Source of the DNA: Gautieria morchelliformis
Lineage: Eukaryota > Basidiomycota > Agaricomycetes > Gomphales > Gomphaceae
Direction: 5' to 3'
Assembly: GCA_015179125.1 (NCBI GenBank)
Contig: WHVA01000023.1
Location: 372,001-436,000 of the forward strand
DNA length: 64,000 bases
The notes beneath the pieces are model-generated. The model saw only the letters and a program-made list of their open reading frames with translations, did no database searches and was not told where the DNA came from. Shown here piece after piece: positions 42,970-52,941 of the stretch; the stretch's first letter is position 1, and each line of letters starts with the position of its first letter. A program made the translations under genes and the position numbers.

Positions 42970-43683
42970 ATGGAGACTCCCGGCAACGTGCAGATCACAA
43001 CGGCGTACGTACCCCATCCTTACCCCGCCGCGCATCCAAACCCCTACGAAGGTGTCAATCCCTACGCAGGGTATCCCGCGTATACGCCGGTTCCTGCGCC
43101 TTCCGCCGGTCTGATGTCAATGGATGACCACATGGCACTCATGCAGAAGATCCGCGACTTTGACCGCGGAAACCGCCACAGCGTCGTAAAGCCCTATAGA
43201 GGAGGAGGACGAGGAGGAGGTCGCGGTAAGAACAAAGCGTGGCACAAACTACACCCTTACCGAGGATATCCTTCGTCACCCCGTCGTAAACTGAGTGCTG
43301 CCCACGACTATGGCGATAGCAGTTCATCCTCACGCCTCTCCACGCGCCTTTCCGGGCTGTCAAAAGTCATCGACACGCAGCGTTCGGCCTTGGAGGCTTG
43401 GCAGAACGAGATGACGCTGCGTGTTGACAACGCTGCTCTTGATATCCAGGAATCAAGCGATGCTGGGAAAGGCAAGGGAAAGGGTATGCCTGATCAGCAT
43501 CGCACCAATGACTATACCGCACTCACCAACGTTATATCCAATATTTACAGCCGTATCGCCGATCGCGCCTGGAATCGAGACGGACTCCAACATGGACGTC
43601 ACGGCAGACGCGTCAGACGCATTCCCAGACAGACGAACAGTCTGACAGACTTACTGTTCGCCATTGAGAACTACAAAACATGA
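42970..43683 (+). CDS. Hypothetical protein with RGG tract
   Basis: Single-exon ORF of 237 residues from ATG. The N-terminal 45 residues are rich in P, Y and A (PHPYPAAHPNPYEG), residues 50-68 may be helical (SMDDHMALMQKIRDF), and residues 77-87 form an RGG box (YRGGGRGGGRG) as found in RNA-binding or Gag-like proteins. A serine-rich and then a helical stretch (STRLSGLSKVIDTQRSALEAW) follow, with a basic stretch near the end (RHGRRVRRIPRQ). Not recognised; could be a domesticated or stray retroelement Gag or a lineage-specific protein. No second exon is needed. Confidence 0.5.
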   Translation: METPGNVQITTAYVPHPYPAAHPNPYEGVNPYAGYPAYTPVPAPSAGLMSMDDHMALMQKIRDFDRGNRHSVVKPYRGGGRGGGRGKNKAWHKLHPYRGYPSSPRRKLSAAHDYGDSSSSSRLSTRLSGLSKVIDTQRSALEAWQNEMTLRVDNAALDIQESSDAGKGKGKGMPDQHRTNDYTALTNVISNIYSRIADRAWNRDGLQHGRHGRRVRRIPRQTNSLTDLLFAIENYKT

Positions 43684-44538
43684 TTTAAACGGCACCAATG
43701 TGCCACGATATTTTTTTTCTGAATTCCTCGTCAATCGATATAAATATGTCAGGCACGAAATGTACTTTACCACCCTTTTTCGAAGCTACTGGGCTTCAAA
43801 GTACCCTTTGATTTTACTGTCAGCATTCTTTCTGTTCGACTGCGTCGAACAGGGAGGGCGAGTGTTAAAAACCGGCATAACTATAAGCGGAGATCCAATA
43901 CGGCCGACCACTTACGCACACCAAGGGTAAGACACGGGTACCTAGGCCCGTGTCTTATCTACGAAAGCATACATGTAAACTAGGCGAGAACCGACCCTGA
44001 GATATACTTGGTTCTGACTGGTTATCCCGTCCACTACAGATTTCAAAGTCCTCTCTAACTCCTTACCGGTGCGGGGCTTGAATTCAGCAGCGTTTACTTT
44101 ATCATTGGTGGTTCTCGTGAGTCCTTAACCCACCTTTTGATCAACTCAGTTGCATAACGCTGTCTGCTTGGGTGTATCAAGTCGGGGAAGAATGGAACTG
44201 CTTTACTAATTGATCTTGGTTAGATACGGCACTTCCACACCTGGACGATACTATAGCTATCTAAGAATTATTAAATTTGCAACTAGGTGTTGACATAATA
44301 TATATTGAGATAGGGAATGCACCGATGGAACAAGTCAATCATATAGTATTCATCACTGGAAGTTAGCTGGTGCGTGGTTCATGCTCGTCCATTTGCGCTA
44401 CCTGCTCAAGTACCGCAGAGCTCTATATCTTACCAAAATCATTTGAGTAAAACTTTCGGAATGATTGAATAGTATGAATACATCATTATGAGATAATATA
44501 AGCTGCCCTCAACATGACCTGGCTCATGTTATAATAAT
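43684..44538. other. Intergenic with a short hairpin
   Basis: A palindrome near 43929-43954 (AAGACACGGGTACCTAGGCCCGTGTCTT, given as arms AAGACACGGG and CCCGTGTCTT) stands in otherwise AT-rich non-coding DNA. Confidence 0.4.
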
Positions 44539-45900
44539 TCATATCGCCCAAGAGCCTTCCCTGGCCAAGATACTATCCACCGTATCCTCAAGCGTGTGTT
44601 TCCAATCTATGAATGTAGGCAGGCCGAGGACATCCTTCGCCTTACTCGTATCAAACCTAGCTGCAGGCTTCAAGTCTTCCTCAGACACGACCACATTTCC
44701 ACCATCCGCAAGTCTGCTTTTCAGGCCAGGTCTTACCTTGGCGATATGCCTTACAGCCTCCTTCCAGGTAAAAGTCCCGGAATGTAGGATGATGCGCCGT
44801 TTCTCTCCTGGCTTTCTCTCCTTGGCGGAAAGGGAGAGCACAGCACTTCTTGCGATGTCCCTAATGTCGACAGCGTGTTGGGTCGAGGAGTCGGGAGAAG
44901 CCCCAGAAAGCAGCTGATAGATCTCCGCATTGGTGCTGAGAGATGATATGTTGGAGATGACAAGAGAAGGGGCGAAGGGACCATAGACGTATGCGGGCAG
45001 TACTGTTTGTGTTCAGTTATTTATAAGGCAATGTGATGGAGAGGAACATATATAAACGTACGGGTTATGAGGTCAATTTCAGGGTGTGCTTCAGCAAATT
45101 CCCAGGCAGCACGCTCTGCAAGGGTTTTAGACGCAGCATATGTGGTGATGGCAGGGGCATCGGGCGTAACATCCTCCTTCGACACCTGTCTCCAGTCTAA
45201 CCCAAATAATGAACGACAAGAAATCAAGTCAGCTAGCGTACCCACCTTTATCAGTGAAAACGCGCGATCCGTCGGCCAGGTCTTCCGGCTTAGTGAATAC
45301 CGCAGCAAAACTGCTGAGAACTGTGATTTTGAACACTTTGGCCTTATACGCCTGCTGCATTATGTTCATCGTGCCGCCTATTGCGACCTGAAGTTACTGT
45401 TAGGTTCAGCCTGGACGACTCGAAAGGTAACTGGAGAGTCGAACCTTCCCAGGATCCGCCTCCCTCCCAATTATGGGTGAGGCAACGTGAATCACAGCAT
45501 TGACATCTGCAGTACGCATTCGGAGGACCGTATCTATTAGACAGAACGAATACGTGATTAAGCAGCCCTGCATACCCCGTAGAGCTTCAGAGAAATCGCC
45601 CCCAATGAGATCGTCCACGGCTGTTACTTCGAAGTTAGGGTGGGGGCAGTTCTTTCGCAGCTGTTCCGCCTTGTTTGAGCGAGAAGTTCTGCAGGAGCAC
45701 AATGTGAGCAGGAGCACTGAGAAAAAGGATCAAACCAGAGCTGCCTTACCCTCTTACGACGAATCCAGCTTGCAGCAGGTGTTCTACGATTTGAGAGCCG
45801 ATGAATCCGGAAGCTCCAGTGACCTGAAAGTTGAACTTTTAGGATACGGCCACTCGCAAAGAGTTGTCTAACTCACGAGTATTCTGTTTTGCGAAGACAT
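44539..45900 (-). CDS. NAD(P)-dependent epimerase or dihydroflavonol-reductase-like SDR
   Basis: Extended short-chain dehydrogenase, cytosolic, substrate unknown (family acts on carbonyls of ketones, aldehydes or phenolics). Seven exons close to 337 residues: 45900-45877, 45823-45750, 45688-45576, 45506-45445, 45387-45246, 45196-45062, 45002-44539. The start MSSQNRIL-VTGASGFIGSQI gives the GxxGxxG nucleotide-binding motif; AVIHVASPI, SSFAAVF and the catalytic Y-x3-K pair in TYAASKTLAE are present, then LPAYVYGPFAP. The C-terminal half contains the expected substrate-side KSRLADGG and an ARFDTSKAKDVLGL motif. It has no neighbouring pathway gene. Confidence 0.92.
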
Positions 45901-47295
45901 TTAGTGCGTGGTTTCAAACTTGGTTGGTGAAACCAGCCATGGTCGTCGCACCAACTTTTATACCCAATAGAACTGAATGACGTGGCCTCCTGTCTCGCTA
46001 ACGACCATTGTGCTCTGCGATATGTCGGGGACTCTGGCATTGTATAGGCTGAGCATTGTATAGGCTGACTAACTAAAACACAATCCTTACCGATATATCG
46101 CGTCACTGTTGCGTCACAGTAAAAAATAATTATTCGTAATTACTAGCATAAAGTGTCCACAGTTTTCAGCGCCCCATCCCCAACAGCTATTATCACATAG
46201 CCACACACAACCGTACTATGTAATTAGAAAGATTTAAGATCTCATGCACAACAAAGTGCAAGGCATCGAAGCGCCAAGCTTTACTCCTACAACCAATGTC
46301 GAAAGCAGGATAAGGAACAATACGCGGTGAGAGAGACTAGACAGATGGACTTGGCAACGAGAATCAGCACAGGAGTGGAGGGTGTCAGGATTCTAGAGAC
46401 AACGGGGAATACAGCATCAAGCTGACAGCCTCCAAAGTCTGTGATCCTGATGGGAGGACGATGATGACGCCGAGGGACAGACGGAGACCATGACAAACAA
46501 GGCAGGGGATATCGTCTTACATAGTGCGTGGCCCCAAAAGACAAAAATTGGATAAAAATAAATAATAAAAATAAAAAGGAAGGGGATAATTAGACACAAA
46601 AGGGAAACGACTGTCAGCTTGGAAATTCGACTGAGCAAGAGGCATCAGCAGGATTCAGTGGATGATGCGGTTTTGGCTTGGGGGACTAGGACATACAATT
46701 GCTACTCACAGAGGAATGGTTAGCGGTGAGAATGATTAGTAGCGGTGAAGTTCTTTACTGTTCATACTTTCATTCGCCTCCCGGTTCTACTATCAAGAAC
46801 CGCGTTGCCTGTTGCCACCAGTAATTGCCCACCGTCAAACATAGCACGGCCCCACAGAAAAGAAAACTAGGGCACATCATTATATATCGGAACGTGTATA
46901 TATGACAAGAAGGATCATACCACTCGAACTCCTCTTCGTTGAATACACAGATGCAAGAAAGACTGGAGAGGGGCTGGTGCATACATGCATAAACGTCATA
47001 CATGACGACGGCAGGTCATATCCGAATCTAGGCAAAGATAAGATACGAAACCGAAACGGTATGTAGGTGACGAAGCATATTATAAAATCGACCGATTGAG
47101 GAAAAAATGAATACAACATTATTACTCAGTCCATCATCAAATACAAAGAAACGTCCGGGGTTAGAGAGCGAATGTCCACGTGCAGATGTCCTACTAGATC
47201 ATGAAGAGCGGTTAGCTGACGGGACGAGCCAACCTAAACTGCACGGCGTCAACAACGTACCTCTCATAAGGCGAAGATGCTGTTCAATCGAGCCA
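45901..47295. other. Intergenic
   Basis: No supported gene; open frames are short and overlap on both strands. AT-rich near 46540-46590. Confidence 0.4.
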
Positions 47296-48074
47296 CAGAT
47301 CAGTGCTGCAAGGCCCATCACTTTCCCGGGACCATGTAAGCCACGCTTCGTACGAAAGCTCGTCGTCCACAATGTCAGGGTACACTTTACTGGAGAGGAC
47401 AATGCCGTCGGCCTCGCGACCCGTCTTTGTCGCCAACGCAGTTACTAGTTCGTCCCATGGGGGCACGGCGGGGAACTGAAAGAGAGAGGCTGGTTCATGC
47501 TGGTCGTGCTGAGATATATACACGTCGAAGCCGAACAGATCCTGTAGGTAAGCGGTTAGGACGGTAGTTGTGAATGCAAGGGGTGACACACATGACTACC
47601 ACGGAACAATCTCGAGTTCGGAGCTAGCGACATGGTGTCGATGCTGCTGCTCGATAAGTTGGCCTCAGAGAGAGGGGCTTCTCGTTCGGACTGCTCTAAA
47701 GACGAGGCAGACGTGGAGTCGAATTCTTCTTCTAACCCACCAAACATATGGGGCGCTTCGATGGGGGAAATATATGAGTGGGCTGGAGCTCGAGCGAACA
47801 AGTCTGAGCTGTCGGCGAGGACAGGCATCTGTCTCGTATTGGTATCTGGCAGGATAGGGATGCCTGTAGCCTCTGAGGTACGGAGCTTCAGCTTAGCGAA
47901 GCAGCGTCGCAAAGGAGAGGGTGAAGGGTCAGAAGACAAGAGGATGATTCTCTGTACGTTTATGCCACAGTATAAATGGCAGCCTCGATTTTCGGAAGTT
48001 GTAGACATAAGCCGTACTCGAGACATGTCGCGGACAGGCGGCGAGTCCGAATGCGGTCCCGAGACCATCGCCAT
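47296..48074 (-). CDS. Hypothetical protein, splice structure uncertain
   Basis: Two minus-strand blocks read like protein. The first, from ATG 48074, runs to about 47597 and ends MSLAPNSRLF; it is rich in S, P and E with EAPHMFGGLEEEF in the middle. The second, 47560-47296, reads YLQDLFGFDVYISQHDQHEP ... PPWDELVTALATKTGREADG ... YEAWLTWSRESDG and stops at TGA near 47296. An intron around 47600-47565 should join them, but I found no donor/acceptor pair that keeps frame. The family is not recognised. The 5' end overlaps half of a 23-bp-arm inverted repeat. Confidence 0.4.
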
Positions 48075-48115
48075 CTTACTTGGAACTGGGCCTGGTCTCT
48101 GGACCGCATTCGGAC
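48045..48115. repeat. Inverted repeat with 23-bp arms
   Basis: GTCCGAATGCGGTCCCGAGACCA (arm 48045-48067, shown split: GTCCGAATGCGG and TCCCGAGACCA) is complementary to 48093-48115 with one mismatch and a 25-base loop. It overlaps the start codon region of the minus-strand hypothetical gene. Confidence 0.75.
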
Positions 48116-48635
48116 CTGAAGGGAAAGCATACGTATCGATCAGTGAGGTAAGTCTTATTCCACAAGTTATAACATATGGTGAGAGTCAAGACGGGAGTTG
48201 TTGAGCATCTATGGGCGTTAGATGCTGGTTGGTACAGCCAGACAGTTCGTTCGTATTTTCAGGTCACAGGTCCAGGCGCAACGGTTGGGGTGTCCTAGAA
48301 TGTCTCGGGCTGACGCGACCTCGGGATTCGGGGGAGCTCGCCAGCGCTCGGGATCCGATGAGCTAAGTACCCTCTTCACCAAGCACCTTCTGCATGAGTG
48401 CCTTCAAGTGTCTGTATCGTTGTCTAGAACCCAGAAGTTTGTTGCATTTGGGTCGGCAGTGGCATGGTGCTTTGTCGTGAAGTCAGCTAAAGAAAATTAA
48501 GTCTGTCCTTTCAAGCTCCGACAATCACGTTTTGCATCTCTCTCCGCCACTACCACCACCACCATTTAACCCTTTCGTTACTACCGCTCACTAGCACTTT
48601 TCCTCCGCTTCCCTCAATAACACCTTTATAACATC
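48116..48635. other. Intergenic
   Basis: Promoter-side DNA between divergent hypothetical loci. A CACCACCACC-type low-complexity run lies near 48555. Confidence 0.4.
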
Positions 48636-49880
48636 ATGAATCTATCCATGCTCAATGATCCGCGTGTTCTCATGGACTTCTGGTACGTGTTCTCACTAAT
48701 GCGCATATTAAAATGGTAACCCTACGATCTACTGACGATAACGTATTCTATCTCTGAGGAAGGCTTTTAGTACCCACGGAATTGATGACGATGACATTCT
48801 GGAATCGCTGAACGCTTGTAAGACTTTTCCAAGTCGATATGCGAAAGCGACTGTATGCGTACTTAATCTCCTCTATTTCAGTCTCTAATGCAGTCCAACA
48901 ATCTCAGAATAATATAGAACGTGACCTCACTCCCTCTACCGATAATTCTTCCTCTCTGCCTCCATCCTCAGATCCAGCACTACAGCCCAAGATCGACACT
49001 CCGAGCAACGACACTGATATAACGAACCAGATGTTCTACAGCAGGTTGAATCAACAGCACAGTGCGAAAGGAGTGCGAAAAACGAGCCAAACATTGCTAC
49101 TCGTTACCTTTGTTGTACCTCCTTGCTTACGCCCGCTCGCACACAGGCAATACAAGTCGGCCGCGTGCGCACACGACGCTCCGCCTCATAGGCACGCTGC
49201 GTGTGCCCGGGTGGATGTTCGACGCCGTACGCTCACCCGCACACGGCGTCTTTACCTGCACACATGGTGGCTTTATCTGCGCTGCACGCGCCGCCGCCCG
49301 TGCCCTCACTCCACATCCACAAAGTGTCCGGGTCGCTGATGAATGCCAGGTTCTTCATCTAGTAGGCGGGCCTGGCCTGTCGGCGCCCACCGGCTGTGGA
49401 TCTACGGGACGTTCAGGAACGGGCGGGTGGAGGAGTACTACTTCCGGAGCATGACGGTTCGCGGGGGGGAGGTGAGTCGGTGGTGGGCTGGCGGACGGCG
49501 GAGCTGCATAGCGCGGACCTGGCGTGGGTGACGGAGTGCTGGAGAGCGTGCGGTGCTGGTTGGGGTCTTCCTGGGAGGTGTTGCGGCTCGCGCGCGGGGG
49601 GGGGGGGAGGGGGGGCACAGCTGGCGGCACAGCTGGACGCTCTGGCGGACACGCTAGACCTGATCTCCGATGACGACGATAGCGGGACGAAGAGGAAGAG
49701 GAGGACTGACGCATTCGTTGAACGCGCTCAAGATCGCTCTGCTTGTCGAACCTCTGCTGCTAGCTCTCGGCTCTGCCACTCATCGTTCCACCATCTGTTT
49801 CTGACGGCTTTCGCTATCGCTGCCTCAAGCGCATTGCAAGTCCGTGTGTTTATTCTGCCTGCTATGTTTTCATACCCGTG
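48636..49880 (+). CDS. Hypothetical multi-exon protein, 3' part uncertain
   Basis: The first exons are well defined: 48636-48682, 48759-48817, and a third starting 48892, giving MNLSMLNDPRVLMDFWKAFS, then THGIDDDDILESLNAFSNAV and a Ser/Pro-rich stretch. A donor near 49061 (GTGCGA) and acceptor near 49146 (ACACAG) would continue with TLRLIGTLRVPGWMFDAVRS and VFTCTHGGFICAARAAARAL. Further frames give LWIYGTFRNGRVEEYYFRSM, then LHSADLAWVTECWRA and, after a G-rich tract, QLAAQLDALADTLDLISDDD with a KRKRR basic motif. The family is not recognised; the acidic/basic tail looks nuclear. GC content is much higher here than in neighbouring regions. Exon borders after 49.1 kb are unresolved. Confidence 0.45.
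49585..49612 (+). repeat. G-rich tract
   Basis: An uninterrupted run of about a dozen G followed by A and seven more G. It could form a G-quadruplex and is prone to sequencing error, which may explain why reading frames around it are hard to connect. Confidence 0.7.
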
Positions 49881-50953
49881 ATCTCTTGTGACCTTATCAT
49901 TGTAGCTATGCTGTCTACTGGGTGGTCGGCAACGAGCCGCCCGGTTGTGTATTGCATTCTTTTTCGGCTCCTACTGCAGTGTATAGTAGCACTTGATACC
50001 AGTGACATGTATACAATTTGAACTTATAAGTAGTGATTTGGACACTGATGAGTAGTGCTTTTAATGGTCATTTTTACTACTGCACACATCAGTGCCTTCG
50101 ACTTCGCCGCAGCTCCATCGAAGGCACTGCGGACAAGTGTCCGGGCACTGATCCGCAGCGGAAATGACACTTGTCATCAGTCCCTCCGGAACTGATAACA
50201 AGTGCCTTTTCTTCCTACAGTGAGAGCACGAGAAAGTTTTCCAGCAAAGACGCGCAGATCGAGCATATCCCTAAAAGGCAGTTCCAAGATCACCCACATG
50301 ACGCCTCTTCGGTACTTTACGAGAATCTCTGGATGCTTGCATGAATTCACCAACCTTTAGTTATCTTGAGAGACGGGATTCCAGACTGAAGAACAGAGCT
50401 ATCCCCTGAAGTTTCTCAGCGTTGTTACTCACCCGTATTAGTGCCAGTATTGCATGTCCAGAGGGGCGGTGTTCTTCATGAGGGTGTGAACACTCCGTAC
50501 TATTCCTAAAGGTGTCTTAGCTCCTTTGCAATCGCCTGCACTCGTCCCGTTCTCTCAAGAGCCGAGGAGGGGACAGAACTTGGCAGGCTCGGTGCGAAGG
50601 TACCGCAGTTTTGGTCAACTTGAGCCTCACACGACCCCGGTTTGAGTTGCCGGGAGCAAAATGCGGTAGTGCTCATCTCCGCTCCGAAGTACCGGAGCAC
50701 GCCTGAACCCTCGGCGAAAGAAGAGGAGGGTCTTGGCGGCAAGTCCCAGAAGTGCCGCTGTCAGATTGCACAGGGTCATAGGACAAGAATTGCAGAAGGG
50801 TTGCAATGCAGGTGTTGCATAAGGACCTAACCTACTGTATGTGAACGTGTTGTGGGTGAATGTCTTATCAGAATTGTATAAATCACGTGCAAGTAACCAG
50901 AGGTGGAAGTAATATGAGACAAACGTCAAGCCTGTTGTTCGTTCTCCACTGCC
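49881..50953. other. Intergenic containing a MITE
   Basis: Apart from the hairpin-rich element at 49971-50222 no gene is seen. Part of the RING-gene promoter probably lies in 50600-50953. Confidence 0.4.
49971..50222. mobile_element. Hairpin-rich MITE, CACTG ends
   Basis: The right end reads on the minus strand CACTGTAGGAAGAAAAGGCA then CTTGTTATCAGT, and the left end reads CTGCAGTGTATAGTAGCA then CTTGATACCAGT. They align as a terminal inverted repeat of about 30 bp. CACTG ends recall CACTA-type DNA transposons. The inside is full of short hairpins, e.g. AGTGCCTTCGA...TCGAAGGCACT at 50090-50130. Confidence 0.55.
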
Positions 50954-51868
50954 ATGAATATGTCAAGTCCTCATTGCGATTGTGCTGTACAAACCTCCTC
51001 TTCTATGACAGGGCTCACAGCTCTCATCGACGACGCTACGAATGTCCAGGCTGAAGAGGCTGAAGACATTGCGCGCTGCCACTCAGGCATGAGTGTCAGC
51101 GTAGCTACTCCATATGAGTGGACTCCAGGCGCACAATCTCATTTAAACCCTCAAGAAAGGACTGGCAAATCAAGTGCAGCCGCGCGGCATTTCGCGAAAT
51201 ACGAGCCACGGCAGCTGGAGCAAATAAGTCATGAGATAGAGCTGGGATGGGATTGTGGGATATGGTATGTAAGAGTGGCTGGTTCTGAAGGGTTTTCCTA
51301 ACCTGCGTCAAGTCTAGAGACGGCGGAAGACCCATGTGTGACACGATGCGGCCACTTATATTGCCAGTCGCATCTTAACCACGTACGTCTTCATACTTCC
51401 AGAGCATTTTATCCACTCACTCTACCATACACCCTTTCATGATACCAGTGGCTCTCTACCCATCCCTCTTGCCCCGTTTGCAAAACACATTGCACCCCCG
51501 CACAAGATGTGGTGCCTATTTTCTCCCGCGGTCGGGCATCCCCATTGTCCTCACCTATCTCTTCATCCCCGCGATCGCCTACGCCGTCAGACGACGTACT
51601 TCGTGACTGTCGTGCTGCGCCACTCGCCTCAGAAAGCCGCCCCAGATCACCGACAAGAAATGACTCCATTATGTCCGATTATGATATATTTCACGCGGAC
51701 GAACAACCCACACCGATCCCTCCCCTTAGACTTGACTCCGATTCATCCCATTCCCACATACAGCCAGCCCCCCATCCCCTCACAGTCTCATACCAAGTCG
51801 CGCATTACCTCGGCATCGCTTTGCGCATTGTTGGGATAGGCATCATTTTGAGTGTTCTATTACGCTGA
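50954..51868 (+). CDS. RNF5/RNF185-like membrane RING E3 ligase
   Basis: Probable ER-anchored ubiquitin ligase. Three exons (50954-51264, 51313-51382, 51449-51868) close to 266 residues. The RING runs across all three: WDCGICLETAEDPCVTRCGH, then LYCQSHLNHWLSTHPSCPVC. It is followed by KTHCTPAQDVVPIFSRG, the segment that follows the RING in RNF5 proteins (V-I-P-x-x-G-R-G). The C-terminus is a single hydrophobic helix (YLGIALRIVGIGIILSVLL), as in family members. The sixth metal ligand, normally Cys in C-x2-C, is His (CQSH). The N-terminal 95 residues are unrelated to known parts and an upstream exon is possible. Confidence 0.85.
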
Positions 51869-52941
51869 GGTCTTAGGTGGTTGCCTGAGTCTAACAAACT
51901 CTTTCCCGCTTCCTGTCAAATCAACAGCAGTGAAGCCACATATGACATGATACATCGCTCCACGCTGGATATTATACACACCTGCATAATGGGTAGTGCA
52001 GTTGTTCCCGGATCTCTAGCATTTTTGTCGGGTCAGGATGCTGTAGCTCGCCATGTCCACCTCTCTTATGGTTTCGGTTCATAATTGGTTTACCGTATTC
52101 TGCCACCCTACTTCACTAAATGGCATTGCAGTCCCTCGGCAACGTTGGATGGCGAGCTGGATTCCCATATCGTTGAAACTACAGGACAGATGATCAGTTA
52201 GTAGGGAATAAAAGTGGACCCTTTTTATCCAGACCAGCACTCCTGATCATTTCATCCGTTTCCCATCATCCTGCCGGCTCGATCATGTACAGATCCGAAT
52301 CTTATGGCAAATCATGTGTCAGACTGGCTACTAGAGCAGACGGGTCATCACATGTAAGCTTGCCAGAGCTGTATACAAACAACAGCTCCATGGCATCGAT
52401 GAACACCCTTCTGACGAGCGGCTAGTAGAGCGCTGGAATGATGAATAACACGTTTTCTTTGTACAAGTTTGAGGGTGGTCGCAGAAGGAAAAAACGGCTT
52501 AGGTATTATTAGGCGCCGAGCGCGCACTATACAGTACCCCAGAAAAACAATGCGAGGTTAACTGACTCCAACATACATCACGTATGACGCGTTCACGGCG
52601 CTGACCGCCAGTTTTCCGCGTGCGGGAATCTTGAACTTCAATGGCGTTTTTGTGTAAAAATAGTGGGAATCAAAACGGAAATATTATCTGGTTCAATGCG
52701 GAAGCATAACTGATGTATTCAACTTCCGTTTCCGGGAATCCAGCGCTTTGCCCCGTGGGTACTTAAAACTTTCAAACGGCAGCGAAGTATGATAGGAGTT
52801 CGCCGCGGGACCAATTGACAAAGTGCGAAATCACGTGCCCACTCCAACTGCGGTGGAACAACAAGCCGAAATGCCTTCAAGTCAATCTCTTGGACCATCA
52901 CTACTAGGTGGTTGTGACGAATAATACTTGATTCCACGCCC
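51869..52941. other. Intergenic
   Basis: No supported gene; ORFs here lack homology-like features. Presumed P450 promoter in the right half. Confidence 0.4.

Noticed and set aside
49062-49454. Idea that the VPGWMFDAVRS segment marks a known enzyme family
   Set aside because: The words look protein-like, but I could not tie them to a family and exon borders in this GC-rich part are unresolved.
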